NCBI GenBank assembly: GCA_016278415.1
Contig: JADQBV010000146.1
Coordinates: forward strand, 1-42,076
From: Halanaerobiales bacterium
GTDB lineage: Bacteria > Bacillota_F > Halanaerobiia > Halanaerobiales > DTU029
DNA: 42,076 nucleotides
Direction of reading: 5' to 3'
Shown here: piece by piece, positions 14,859 through 24,555 of the stretch
Layout of the letters: the number at the start of each line of letters is the position of its first letter
How positions within the stretch are numbered: position 1 is the stretch's first letter
Translations under genes and position numbers: made by a program
The notes under the pieces: generated by a model
Database searches by the model: none
Told to the model about the DNA's origin: nothing
The model's input: the letters and a program-made list of their open reading frames with translations, nothing else

Positions 14859-17417
14859 TTGTATAACTTTCCAGTAAAATATTTCGAAAAAAATCTAATA
14901 TTTAATGATTCTAACAAAGAGTGCTGGGCGATGTACAAGCTTGAGGGTTTTAACTATGACTTTCATTCTAATAAGAAAAAGATAGCCCTGCTTAACAGGC
15001 TGGCTAGGTTTATTGCCAATATAGGCGAAGAAGCTAAGATTCTAATAATACCTATAGCTCAAGATGTAGATGATCATTATAAAAGTCTCACAAATGAGCT
15101 TGATAAAAGCGATGTTCTTTATAAGTCAGCCCAGGCACATGCCCTTGGAACATCAAGATATCTAAAGGACAAAATCAAAAACAAGGGAAACTCAAATGAT
15201 TATGTTGTGTATATATTAACTAAGCTAAGGGCAAGTGAAAATATGATTAAGGATCTTAAGGATGCGGTCCAGTATTTTATAAAGAGTCCCATAAGAAGTA
15301 TTGAAGAACTTTTTAGTGTTGAGACAAAGACTATCCTTGAGAGAGAAATCAATAACTTTATGGGTCTGTGTGAAGAATACTTTAAAAGGCAAAATAAAAG
15401 AATTAGACTTAAAAAGACAGATGTGTACGATACCCAGTGGCTGATTAAGAGATCAACCAGACGTGGTATGGGTGAGGTTAAGATAAGGAAAAACCTAAGG
15501 AAAAAGCCAGGCAAAAAAGGTAGCAGGATAAGCAAAGAGAATTATGAGGAAATAGCCTGGACACCATTTTTTGAAAGAATCATAAAAAACGGCGAGTATG
15601 CCATAAGGGCCTATGAAAAGGATGTGCTAAGTCTCCCTGAAGGAGTAATGAATTTAGATGAGACAAGAGCTCTTAAGTTTGACCATGATGATGGAGAATC
15701 TTATCAGGCATATCTAGTGATAAACCATATACCCGATGGGATAGAGTTTCCAGGAAATGAATGGCTATTAGTTCTTCAGGATTATCCAATACAAATCGAG
15801 GTTTGCATTCATATTAATACTGAGGAGCATAAAGCTGGAATGAAAAAAATAAGCAGCAAGAAAAGAGAAATAAAGGGACAAATTGATCATATTGTTGATA
15901 GTGAAGATGAAATACCAGATGAACTAATGGATGCAAAGCAAAGTGCAGATGAAATGGAAGCAGAGCTAAAGGCAACAAGGGATCCGATATCTAGGGTATC
16001 CATTAGCCTTTGTCTTGCATCGGATAACAAACAAGAACTTGAAGATAATGTAAGTTTTATAAAGGAATTTTATGAGGATAATTATTTCATAATAGAAAGA
16101 CCCCTTGCTGATCAGCTAAAGCTCTTTATGGAATTTATACCTGGTACGGGAAGATACATGACAGATTATGTACTTCCCCTACCACCAAGGACCTTAGCTG
16201 GTAGCATGTTTGGAGCTACCAGGATGCTTGGGGATAATGTTGGTCCCTTTATAGCAACAACTGGAATACTTGAGAAAAATGTATTTCTAGATATGGCCAG
16301 AGCGTGTAGACTTAATAGATCTGCATCGGCGGTATTTCTTGGGAATCTCGGAGTAGGTAAGAGCTTTAATGCCAATCTCCTTATGTATCTTCAAGTACTT
16401 TATGGGGGAAAGGCATTAATATTTGACCCAAAGGGTGAGAGAAAGAAGTGGCTTGATACACTGCCAGAATTTGATGGAATGATTAATGTAATCGAACTAA
16501 CAGCAAGTATTGAGGATAAGGGTAAGCTAGATCCCTTTACTATCTATAAAGACGATTTAGAAGAAGCAGGGAACCTTGCCCTTGATATTTTATCAGAGCT
16601 CTTTAAGATAGACCCCAAGGATGATGAATATATAGTGGTCCTTGAAGCTATTAACTATACTAAAGAGCATCAAAGACCTTGTATGGAGGTTTTATCCGAT
16701 AGACTTATGAATTTTCCAGAAAGTGATGAATTTTGCACAGTAGCCAGAAAGGTAGGAAGAAGAATCAAGCTTCTTAGAAAAATAGGTATGGCTGGACTAC
16801 TCTTTGGAGATGGGACAGAAGAAGGGCTTGATTTTGATAGGAGGATAAATATCCTTCAAATACAAAACCTAAAGCTTCCCGACAGGGAAACAGAAAAAAA
16901 GGATTACAGTCAGGAGGAAGTTATCTCAACGGTACTAATGATACCTATAGCCAGCTTTGCTAAAAGATATGTGCTGTCTCCAAAGGATAAAAGCATATTT
17001 AAAGTTATCTTATTTGATGAATCTTGGGCACTCTCTAGGACCCAAAAGGGTGCAGAGCTTCAAAACTTCTTCTCACGAATGGGAAGATCTCTTTATGCTG
17101 GATCTATTTTAATAGGCCATTCAGTAAATGACCTAAAGGGTGAAGGGGTTGAGAATGCAGTTAGCTATAAGTTCTGTTTTTATCAGGATAATATTGAAGA
17201 AATAAAAAGAGTACTCAAGTTTTTAAATCTCGAGGTAACAGAAGAAAATATACAGGAGGTAAGAAATCTTAAAAACAGAGAATGTCTATTCCAAGACCTT
17301 GATGGAAGAGTAGGAAAGATAAGATTTGACTGTGTGTTTGAGCATCTTAAGGAAGCCTTTGATACAACACCAACTAAAGCTAAAAAAGAAGGTGAGGCTA
17401 ATGATAAGGCAATATAA
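14859..17417 (+). CDS. tcpF: VirB4/TcpF-like T4SS ATPase
   Basis: 852 residues from TTG 14859 behind AGGAGGG. The N-terminal 450 residues hold the VirB4-type assembly domain, with basic stretches and a helical, charged insertion near 330-380. The C-terminal motor has Walker A GNLGVGKS near residue 494, a following ALIFDPKGERKKW segment, Walker B KVILFDESWAL near 718, and a conserved-looking RMGRSLYAGSILIGHS segment. VirB4 proteins are hexameric ATPases at the cytoplasmic base of the channel that energise its assembly and substrate transfer. The gene overlaps the next by 17 bp. Confidence 0.92.
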   Translation: MYNFPVKYFEKNLIFNDSNKECWAMYKLEGFNYDFHSNKKKIALLNRLARFIANIGEEAKILIIPIAQDVDDHYKSLTNELDKSDVLYKSAQAHALGTSRYLKDKIKNKGNSNDYVVYILTKLRASENMIKDLKDAVQYFIKSPIRSIEELFSVETKTILEREINNFMGLCEEYFKRQNKRIRLKKTDVYDTQWLIKRSTRRGMGEVKIRKNLRKKPGKKGSRISKENYEEIAWTPFFERIIKNGEYAIRAYEKDVLSLPEGVMNLDETRALKFDHDDGESYQAYLVINHIPDGIEFPGNEWLLVLQDYPIQIEVCIHINTEEHKAGMKKISSKKREIKGQIDHIVDSEDEIPDELMDAKQSADEMEAELKATRDPISRVSISLCLASDNKQELEDNVSFIKEFYEDNYFIIERPLADQLKLFMEFIPGTGRYMTDYVLPLPPRTLAGSMFGATRMLGDNVGPFIATTGILEKNVFLDMARACRLNRSASAVFLGNLGVGKSFNANLLMYLQVLYGGKALIFDPKGERKKWLDTLPEFDGMINVIELTASIEDKGKLDPFTIYKDDLEEAGNLALDILSELFKIDPKDDEYIVVLEAINYTKEHQRPCMEVLSDRLMNFPESDEFCTVARKVGRRIKLLRKIGMAGLLFGDGTEEGLDFDRRINILQIQNLKLPDRETEKKDYSQEEVISTVLMIPIASFAKRYVLSPKDKSIFKVILFDESWALSRTQKGAELQNFFSRMGRSLYAGSILIGHSVNDLKGEGVENAVSYKFCFYQDNIEEIKRVLKFLNLEVTEENIQEVRNLKNRECLFQDLDGRVGKIRFDCVFEHLKEAFDTTPTKAKKEGEANDKAI

Positions 17418-19560
17418 AAAAATAATAGCCTTAGTAATACTTATAACAATAATGATGCCAAGCAGTGCCTTTGCCGAGGATCCTGCAAGCGAAGCCTTTC
17501 CTTCTGTAAAGGAGCTCTTTAATGGTGATAATGATAATATCTACCTTACAAAATACAAGGATAATTATTATCTTGACATGGAAGAGTATGTTTTCTTTAA
17601 AGAACCAGAAGGACTTGTAAATGTAGCTGCAAATATATTATTTAAAATACAGGTGTACCTTGGATATGCTTTAGTAACTCTTATTTATTATGCCTATGAA
17701 ATGCCCATATATGATATGTTCTCAGATGTAGTAGACCAGGTAGTAAGTGAGATGGAAACTGCCCTATTTGATGAACTGTCTTTAATAGCTATAGTGCTAT
17801 TGGGACTTTATTTTGCTATTAAGATGGCTGCAGAACAAAGAACTCAAATTTGGGTTGCTATAATTCAGGTGATAATTGTAATAGCTCTGGCTACTGCCTT
17901 TTACAAAGGACCATCGGGAATGCTAGATGCAATAAATGAAGGTACAAATGGAATTTCAAAGGCTGTGCTAGCTGGAACCTATAGGGCAACTAATGAAGGA
18001 CAGGATCCAGATTCAGCTGTAATGGCGGCAGCCAACAACACATGGTATATGTTTGTACATAGACCCTGGCAGATACTTGAATTTGGATCTGTTGAAATGG
18101 CTAAAAAACATGAGGACGAAATTTTGTCCCTACCATCTCTATCTGATGCTAGGCAAGTAATAATCGATGAATTAGCAGAAGATGAGGTGCATTTTACCAG
18201 TGACTGGGGGATAAAAAGGGTAGGGTATCTGCTTTTTAGTTTTATACCTTACCTTATACTTTTTTTAATAATAGCAGTATTATGTCTTTTGATTTGGGCA
18301 TATAAATTTCTTACCATAACCTTTATACTACTTGGAATATTTGTTTTTATTTGTGCATTAATACCAATGCTTGGAGGAATTAGAATTCTTCAAAGTTGGT
18401 TATCCAAGGTTATAGGAAGTGCTGCCATTACTGTAGTAGTATCCTTTTTCCTAGCTATAGTCTTTGCCTTTAATACAGTACTATATGGTTTCATCGATGA
18501 ATACGGAATATTTGTAGTAGTAATAGTTCAGCTGGTTATTGCAGCTGTAATATTTTTTAAAAGGGAATCACTGTTTGAACTTTTTACAATGGCAAGGCTT
18601 GCAGCTTCAGGGGCTTATCCGGTAAATAAGCAAATGCGAAGGGATACAAATATAGAAAATCGAGTAATGGAATACTCAAGAAACCTTAATCTTAGAAGAA
18701 ATAAAAACAGCAGCTACTACGATGAGGAATCAAAGGATGAGATTAATAGCTCTGGTTCTAATACCAGTGAAGGAAGCATAAGAAATAGTGCAAAGGCCTA
18801 TAACACAACTAATAAAGCAAGGCAGACGGGAATACCAAATTCAGATAAAGGATTAGAAAGGCAAACAGTAGGCTTTGGAGATCTTTATGATGAGATTCAA
18901 GAAGACACTAAGAGTGATAATGAAAACTTTAAAGAACTTATGAAAAAGGCTGAAAATATTTTAGAAAAGCAGTATGAATTACTTGGAAAAACGGCGGAAG
19001 AAAAGGCCGAAAAGCTTGGAAAGGAACCAAAGCATCACCCCTTTGTTTATAAGGTTCAGACAAGAGAAGCTCTCGGAGCTAAGAAGTTTGATGATAGAGA
19101 AGTAATAGCAGTAGCAAAGCAGCTTCAAAGGACCATTAATGCAGGTGGAAGTGCTGAGGACCTTGTAAAAGGCTTTGAAAATAGTAAGGACTTTGAAGTT
19201 TCAAGACCTAAGAATCTAATAGAAATAAAAATTGGTGAAGAAAGTTACAAAATTGACAGAGATGAAGCTAAAAAGATTGAAATTAAAGATATTTCAAAGG
19301 AATATGCAGATGAGTTTAACAAGGACCACAATAAAAATTATGATCCTCAGTTTATGGAAGAAATTATTAAGAAGTATGGTCACACTCAAGTAAGATATAT
19401 GCTTGATAAAATGAAAGAAATTCAGCTTAAGGAAAAGAGTATTAATAATCCAGCTGGGTACATGATTAAGGGCCTTAAAAATAATCATAGGGACAGTGTA
19501 GGTAAAAAGACACCTGAGGGAAACATAAATATGAGGGGTAACAAAGATGAAGATGGCTAA
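17401..19560 (+). CDS. tcpH: VirB6/TcpH-like polytopic channel protein
   Basis: 719 residues from ATG 17401 behind AAGGTGAGG; a longer frame overlapping the VirB4 gene is not likely. A signal peptide (residues 1-25, ending AFA-ED) leads to an extracytoplasmic N-terminal segment, a block of spans near 80-190, and a second block near 275-400. A hydrophilic, partly helical cytoplasmic tail of about 300 residues follows. This matches TcpH of pCW3 and Orf15 of Tn916, the presumed central membrane channel. The long charged tail probably contacts the ATPases. It overlaps the following gene by 14 bp. Confidence 0.82.
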   Translation: MIRQYKKIIALVILITIMMPSSAFAEDPASEAFPSVKELFNGDNDNIYLTKYKDNYYLDMEEYVFFKEPEGLVNVAANILFKIQVYLGYALVTLIYYAYEMPIYDMFSDVVDQVVSEMETALFDELSLIAIVLLGLYFAIKMAAEQRTQIWVAIIQVIIVIALATAFYKGPSGMLDAINEGTNGISKAVLAGTYRATNEGQDPDSAVMAAANNTWYMFVHRPWQILEFGSVEMAKKHEDEILSLPSLSDARQVIIDELAEDEVHFTSDWGIKRVGYLLFSFIPYLILFLIIAVLCLLIWAYKFLTITFILLGIFVFICALIPMLGGIRILQSWLSKVIGSAAITVVVSFFLAIVFAFNTVLYGFIDEYGIFVVVIVQLVIAAVIFFKRESLFELFTMARLAASGAYPVNKQMRRDTNIENRVMEYSRNLNLRRNKNSSYYDEESKDEINSSGSNTSEGSIRNSAKAYNTTNKARQTGIPNSDKGLERQTVGFGDLYDEIQEDTKSDNENFKELMKKAENILEKQYELLGKTAEEKAEKLGKEPKHHPFVYKVQTREALGAKKFDDREVIAVAKQLQRTINAGGSAEDLVKGFENSKDFEVSRPKNLIEIKIGEESYKIDRDEAKKIEIKDISKEYADEFNKDHNKNYDPQFMEEIIKKYGHTQVRYMLDKMKEIQLKEKSINNPAGYMIKGLKNNHRDSVGKKTPEGNINMRGNKDEDG

Positions 19561-20515
19561 AAGATATGTTAGAAGAAAAATACAGCTTAAGATAATTTTA
19601 GCTATTTTGGTTATTGTCTTATTGCCCCTTTTATTTGTTTCCTGCATTTCAATGTTCACACTATTTATTGCAGGAGGCGATGAAATTGAAATGGCAAAAT
19701 CCTTTGACATACCCCATGGCTTTTTAAAAGATGCCTATAATAGAGTTGAAGATTACAACGATGAGGTTAAAAAGAATAAGGATAAAATAGATTTTTTAGA
19801 TGTATTGGTATATTCAGCCGGGGAAGCTAACCTTCAAATGGAAGATTACACTGGTGAAGTGCTTAAGATTGCCATGAACAGGGCAATAGCTGAGGATAAA
19901 AAATCAAAGCTTGAAGAGTATATTGAAGAAGTACTCTCAAAATATCTGGAGGATATTGAAACGGGCCCCATACCGGAAAAAAAGATTGAAAAGTATAAAG
20001 ATGAATACATAGATCCTGAAACTGGAGAAGAAAAAACTAAAACAAAAAAGAAAATTACAGAATATACCTATAGCTCTATAGATGACTTTGGAGCTGATCG
20101 CAGCTACGGCGGTGAAAGAAGACATCTTGGCAATGACATCATGTGTGACATGGGAACCCCAATAGTATCGATGACCGATGGAGTGGTTGATAAGATGGGC
20201 TGGGATGAGCTTGGAGGCTGGAGGATAGGTATTTTAACAAAGAAAGATACCTACTTTTATTATGCCCATATGTCAGAATATGAAGAAAATATTGAAATAG
20301 GAGATAAGGTAAGGGCAGAGGATGTAATAGGCTATGTTGGAGACTCAGGATATGGACCTATGGGTACAACAGGGGAGTTTGAACCCCACCTTCATCTTCA
20401 GATTGGAATTAAACTAAATGAAAATGATGATAGCTTTACCTGGATAAATCCCTATAATATTGTAAAATTTATGGATGACTTTAGAACAGTACTTGGAGAA
20501 GATGATGATGACTAG
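19547..20515 (+). CDS. Membrane-anchored M23 peptidase for wall opening
   Basis: 322 residues: a basic N-terminus, one membrane span (about residues 14-42), a helical linker to about 165, then an M23 (LytM) zinc endopeptidase domain. Metal ligands are visible as HLGND near residue 193 and the HLHLQ pair near 280, with a YYAHM segment between. Gram-positive conjugation systems need a peptidoglycan hydrolase to open a path through the wall. Tcp plasmids and Tn916 use NlpC/P60 or lysozyme-like enzymes (TcpG, Orf14), so an M23 domain alone in this slot is a variation. It is the last clear T4SS gene before the pilus genes begin 14 bp later. Confidence 0.85.
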   Translation: MKMAKRYVRRKIQLKIILAILVIVLLPLLFVSCISMFTLFIAGGDEIEMAKSFDIPHGFLKDAYNRVEDYNDEVKKNKDKIDFLDVLVYSAGEANLQMEDYTGEVLKIAMNRAIAEDKKSKLEEYIEEVLSKYLEDIETGPIPEKKIEKYKDEYIDPETGEEKTKTKKKITEYTYSSIDDFGADRSYGGERRHLGNDIMCDMGTPIVSMTDGVVDKMGWDELGGWRIGILTKKDTYFYYAHMSEYEENIEIGDKVRAEDVIGYVGDSGYGPMGTTGEFEPHLHLQIGIKLNENDDSFTWINPYNIVKFMDDFRTVLGEDDDD

Positions 20516-20529
20516 AAAGGAGGTTTTGA

Positions 20530-21729
20530 ATGAAAGTATTTCTAGCAGTTGGAAATAAAGGATTAGAAGAGATAATAAGAGAGTGCGATATAAAGATACT
20601 TGATAGCGAGGATAGCCTTGTATCACTCCTCGAGCTGATGGACTTTATAAATGTGGATGTGATAGTTGTAAACAGGTTACTTGATGATGAGGGAGATATT
20701 TTAATTAAGATAGCCAAAAAGGCTACAAGGCAAAGTATAAAGCTTGTGGTCCTAACCGATGACTTTGAAAGGTATGAAGAAAGAAAGCTTATTACCAATC
20801 TTGTAAATGAAGGAGTAAATGGCTTTATCAAGCTAAGTGAAATAAGCAAGGAAAGCATCCAGGAAATACTCGATAACTATCCTAAGGAATTTGACTTTAG
20901 TGTATTCTCAGAACCAAAGATAGAAGTAATAGAAAAGGTAAAGAGTGTATTTAAAGAAGTAATTACAGTATACTCACCCCTTTCCCAGGGCTCAACTACT
21001 ACTGCGGCTCACCTGGCAATGAAGCTGGCAAGCTCTAAGGGCTGCAGAGTATGTATAGTAGACTATAATCCACTTAAGCCAAGGTTTAAATATATATTTG
21101 ATACAGACTTTGAATATACTATGGCCGATGCACTGGATGCGGTTGTTAGAAAAAGCCTTACCTATAACAGACTGGAAGGACTTACAAAGGCTTCAAAATA
21201 TCAAAGAAACCTTGATGTTTTACCCGGAATATATGACATGAATGAATACTACATGTCAAAATCAGAGCAGTATGTGGAAATAATAGAAAAGCTAAAATTT
21301 ATATATGACTATGTAATAATAGACACCCATTCCTGGTACGATGTACTAACAACCGATGCAGCACTAAAAATGGCGGATAAGATACTGGTTCCCCTAAGGG
21401 GAAATGATCATGACATTGAGAGAGTTAATAAATTTATTGATATGTTCTCAAAGTACAATGATTATGACATAAGCAGGTTTTATGGGGTAATCAATTATTA
21501 TTCAGGAAAGGATTTAACCTTTATCGAGATAGAATCCAAGCTAAAGCTTACAGTAGCAGGATACATATCGAAGGATCCTGGCTTTGAGGACATTAATGCC
21601 TTTAAAAATAAAAAAAGGATGAATGAGTTTTCCGACATCCTAAAATCCATAGGGATAGAAGCTAAGAAAGAAAAGTCCATCAAGGACTTTTTTAAAATTA
21701 AAGGGAAAAAGAAGGGAGGTTTAGAATAA
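20530..21729 (+). CDS. cpaE: CpaE/TadZ-like pilus assembly protein with degenerate P-loop
   Basis: 399 residues from ATG 20530. An N-terminal pseudo-receiver domain (about 1-125, ending in a FIKLSEIS turn) and a MinD/ParA-like domain (about 135-380) match CpaE/TadZ, which places the Tad pilus machine at its cell position. The P-loop is altered: where the family has KGGVGKT, this protein has SPLSQGSTTTAAH with no lysine, so nucleotide binding or hydrolysis is doubtful. Later features remain: VCIVDYNP, then VIIDTH, then KILVPLRGND. TadZ proteins with weak P-loops are known, so it may act as a scaffold. It is the first pilus gene of the operon. Confidence 0.8.
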   Translation: MKVFLAVGNKGLEEIIRECDIKILDSEDSLVSLLELMDFINVDVIVVNRLLDDEGDILIKIAKKATRQSIKLVVLTDDFERYEERKLITNLVNEGVNGFIKLSEISKESIQEILDNYPKEFDFSVFSEPKIEVIEKVKSVFKEVITVYSPLSQGSTTTAAHLAMKLASSKGCRVCIVDYNPLKPRFKYIFDTDFEYTMADALDAVVRKSLTYNRLEGLTKASKYQRNLDVLPGIYDMNEYYMSKSEQYVEIIEKLKFIYDYVIIDTHSWYDVLTTDAALKMADKILVPLRGNDHDIERVNKFIDMFSKYNDYDISRFYGVINYYSGKDLTFIEIESKLKLTVAGYISKDPGFEDINAFKNKKRMNEFSDILKSIGIEAKKEKSIKDFFKIKGKKKGGLE

Positions 21730-22275
21730 GTGGAAGCCCTGTCGGTTGCAATATGGCTTGTAGCTTTAGTATTTTTAATAAATAGCACCATAGATGATAT
21801 TGTTAATGATAAAAGTGATAAGTATTTCAATAGCTTAATTAAAGATGAGAAATTTCAGTCCATATTTGTTAAAGCAGTATATCTTTTAATGATTGGTATT
21901 GGAATAGCAGGCTATGTAAAAATTATTAGAGTATATGGAAATGAGCCCTATGATTTTGGTGATTTAATACCCTTGGGAATTGGGATAGCTGTCACATGTT
22001 ATTTTTGGATTCAAATAATTAAGTACATTACTTTTAGAAAAGCAATTGGTTTGAAGGCTGTACTTAAGCATGTATTCAATTGGGTTATTTTTGCAGGTTA
22101 TTTAGTTGCTTTTGAAAAAGATATGGATCTGTTTTCGTTTTTGTTTGTAATAACACTTATGTTACATTTTTATTTACTAAATAAGTATAAACACTTTATA
22201 AAAGATCATAAGGCTGAGATAAAATGCATTAAAAACAGTATATATGATCTTTATAAAAAGGTGTTAAATTCCTAG
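21730..22275 (+). CDS. Five-span membrane protein between cpaE and cpaF
   Basis: 181 residues from GTG 21730 behind GGGAGG. About five hydrophobic spans are separated by short charged loops, with a basic C-terminal tail. Its codon use is more AT-rich than that of its neighbours. The slot suggests a Tad component. I considered the prepilin peptidase (CpaA/TadV), because an acidic stretch follows the first span (STIDD) and an FGD occurs before the third. But the GxGD motif is incomplete, so the assignment is not supported. It may be an accessory membrane protein of the pilus base. Confidence 0.55.
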   Translation: MEALSVAIWLVALVFLINSTIDDIVNDKSDKYFNSLIKDEKFQSIFVKAVYLLMIGIGIAGYVKIIRVYGNEPYDFGDLIPLGIGIAVTCYFWIQIIKYITFRKAIGLKAVLKHVFNWVIFAGYLVAFEKDMDLFSFLFVITLMLHFYLLNKYKHFIKDHKAEIKCIKNSIYDLYKKVLNS

Positions 22276-22296
22276 TAAAAAAGGAAGGTGATGACA

Positions 22297-23670
22297 ATGA
22301 CAGTAGTAAACAGAATAGATAGAAGGACTGATGATAAAGAGCTTGTAAAGCAGGATAGTGCAGTATATACATCCCTTTATGAGGTAATAGAAAAGATATC
22401 CGAGGAAGTGGCCAAGGTTAGTAAGGGTATTGTAGGGGATGTGATTCTAGAAAAGGCACCAGCATCAGCCCTGGAGAGTACAATAATTAAGGTGATTACT
22501 AAGAATAACTTTTCTGTAAAGGGAAAGACGAGGGATGAACTAATCAAAGGGGTGAAGGACCATATATTTGGGTATGGGCTTATTCAGCCCTATCTTGATA
22601 AAAAGGACTGCTCCGGAGTATTTATTAATGGGCCTAATAATATATGGGTCAAGATAGGAAAGGAAATAATACAAACTGACATTGGCTTTGGAAACAATCA
22701 AAACCTACTTTCCTATATAAGAACTATCCAGGCAAGCTTAAAGGGCGAGATAAATGAGGATAAAGCCCTTACAAAGTTTGTAGATGACAAGCACAAACTA
22801 AGAATTATTGCTGCCATCTCACCCATAGCCCATATATCACCAACGGTGGTATTTAGAAAGCATAGCCAGGAAAGCTTTACCCTGGATGACTTAGTTAAAA
22901 TGGAAATGCTGACTCCTGAAATGGCAAAGGATCTTGTAAAATATGCAAATGCAGGAGCCAATGTTGTAGTATCAGGTAAAGGCGGAGCAGGTAAGACAAC
23001 AATTATGAGGGCGGTGCTTGAAGAAATATTTCCAAATACCAGGATTCTTGTTATGGAAGAGCATCCAGAGCTCTTTTTAAAACACCCTAATGCAATACAG
23101 CTACTGGTTAAAAGAAATGAGTTGGGGGAAAAGTTTGGAATAGAAGAACTGGCGGACAAAGGGCTTCTTATGACAATAGACATGTATGTATTTGGAGAAA
23201 TTCGTGGCGATGAAGCCATGACTTTTTTTGATGGAGCCTTTTCAGGGAATGTTACCTGGAACACAGGTCACTCCTCAGAAGGTAGAAAGATTTTAAGAAA
23301 GCTCATGATAAACATGAAAAAATCAGGAACCAATCTTAGTCGTGATGATTTAATGGAGATGCTTTACGAATCAATAAATCTAATAATCCATATGGATAAC
23401 TTTGTGGTAAAGGAGATTATCGAGGTAGTAGCTGAAGAAGAAGATAAATACAACACCCTATGGGAATTTGAAGTATCAAAACGACATGAAACCTTCCTGG
23501 AAGGAAGACATAAAAGGGTAGGAAGGGTAAAGTCAAAGGAGCTTTTAAGAAAGCTTCAGGAGTTTAAATTTATTGATAAAGAAGGTGATAAACATATTAA
23601 TAAACTTAAAATTGATGATCATTCCACTAGGGTTATTAATCTTTACAACGATGATGATAGTATCTCTTAA
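22297..23670 (+). CDS. cpaF: CpaF/TadA secretion ATPase of the Tad pilus
   Basis: 457 residues from ATG 22297, placed correctly behind GGAAGGTG; a GTG at 22288 and ATG at 22291 are too close to it. The N-terminal domain is helical. The type II/IV secretion ATPase core follows: Walker A SGKGGAGKTT near residue 228, ILVMEEHPE near 251, the Asp box/Walker B VFGEIRGDEAM near 298 and the His box NTGHSS near 322. CpaF powers pilus extension and, in some Tad systems, retraction. Catalytic motifs are intact. The hydrophilic C-terminal tail overlaps the TadB start by 98 bp. Confidence 0.93.
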   Translation: MTVVNRIDRRTDDKELVKQDSAVYTSLYEVIEKISEEVAKVSKGIVGDVILEKAPASALESTIIKVITKNNFSVKGKTRDELIKGVKDHIFGYGLIQPYLDKKDCSGVFINGPNNIWVKIGKEIIQTDIGFGNNQNLLSYIRTIQASLKGEINEDKALTKFVDDKHKLRIIAAISPIAHISPTVVFRKHSQESFTLDDLVKMEMLTPEMAKDLVKYANAGANVVVSGKGGAGKTTIMRAVLEEIFPNTRILVMEEHPELFLKHPNAIQLLVKRNELGEKFGIEELADKGLLMTIDMYVFGEIRGDEAMTFFDGAFSGNVTWNTGHSSEGRKILRKLMINMKKSGTNLSRDDLMEMLYESINLIIHMDNFVVKEIIEVVAEEEDKYNTLWEFEVSKRHETFLEGRHKRVGRVKSKELLRKLQEFKFIDKEGDKHINKLKIDDHSTRVINLYNDDDSIS

Positions 23671-24544
23671 TGTTAACATTACTGATACAATAAGGGATCT
23701 TAGGAAAAAAAGAGAGATGAAAAAGGCTTTAAAAAGGGAGATTCTAAGCAATGGCTATAGCAGCAAAGTTTTAGAAAGCATTGAGAACATGATACAAAAA
23801 TCAAACATAAGATACTTTCTACCAAGCTATAGTATATTCACCCACTTGGTAATATCCATAATAACCATGATGATAATGGCCACCTGGATAGGCAGTAAAA
23901 TTGACACCTTAAACAATGCACTTAATGCAGTAGTATCAACCATGTTTGGAACCCTTGGATTTATGGTTCCCTTTTTAGCTCTGGATCTGTTCTCGGAAAT
24001 GCTAAAGGAAAGAACCAAGAAGGTATCGGTGGAGTTTTTAATAGTATTTAAAAAATTCCTGATATCTGGAGAGAAGGTTGATATATTCGATGCCTTTGAA
24101 AATACAGTAAAATTTCTACCACAGCCCCTTAAGAGCTTTGTTGACATCATGGTATATGAAAGAAAAAGATGTAGGCTGAATCCCATTAAATGCTTTGATA
24201 ACTTTAAGGAAAAGCTTGATAATGAAATACTAAGTCTTTATGTAGAAAACCTTAAGCTTTGCTATATACATGGTACAGATGTACTGGCTCTTACAGATGA
24301 ATACATCGAAGAAATTGAAAAACTAAATGACATGGAGGATGAACAGAGTGTAGAAGACCTACTCCTTAACATAGGAGTTTATCTTTTACTCTTTTTTAAT
24401 TTTGGAGTAATTTACTACATTGCAAACAGCAAGCTTAAATACGATATTTTTGGAACCAAGTGGGGCATGACAACCTTTGTGATAGACATAATAGTAGCCC
24501 TATACATTGTTATTATGACCATTAAAAAAACTGAAAAAAACTAA
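23573..24544 (+). CDS. tadB: TadB-like pilus platform protein
   Basis: 323 residues from TTG 23573, which has AGGAG ten bases upstream. This start adds an N-terminal membrane span (LMIIPLGLLIFTTMMIV) that TadB proteins normally have, so the 98-bp overlap with cpaF is probably real. GTG 23585 is an alternative. Two more spans sit near residues 85-135, followed by a cytoplasmic T2SSF-type helical domain (about 140-265) and two C-terminal spans. TadB and TadC together form the inner-membrane platform on which the ATPase turns. The downstream order (pilin, then TadC) differs from most Tad loci, where the pilin gene leads the operon. Confidence 0.82.
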   Translation: MIKKVINILINLKLMIIPLGLLIFTTMMIVSLNVNITDTIRDLRKKREMKKALKREILSNGYSSKVLESIENMIQKSNIRYFLPSYSIFTHLVISIITMMIMATWIGSKIDTLNNALNAVVSTMFGTLGFMVPFLALDLFSEMLKERTKKVSVEFLIVFKKFLISGEKVDIFDAFENTVKFLPQPLKSFVDIMVYERKRCRLNPIKCFDNFKEKLDNEILSLYVENLKLCYIHGTDVLALTDEYIEEIEKLNDMEDEQSVEDLLLNIGVYLLLFFNFGVIYYIANSKLKYDIFGTKWGMTTFVIDIIVALYIVIMTIKKTEKN

Positions 24545-24555
24545 GGAGGATGCAT

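Noticed and set aside
21730..22275. Prepilin peptidase (CpaA/TadV)
   Set aside because: Only an FGD and an acidic pair after the first span are present; the full GxGD motif and spacing are missing, so it is left as an unassigned membrane protein.
22713..23264. 183-residue minus-strand ORF inside cpaF
   Set aside because: It lies fully opposite conserved cpaF motifs (Walker A to His box), with no ribosome site; it is a shadow of the coding strand.
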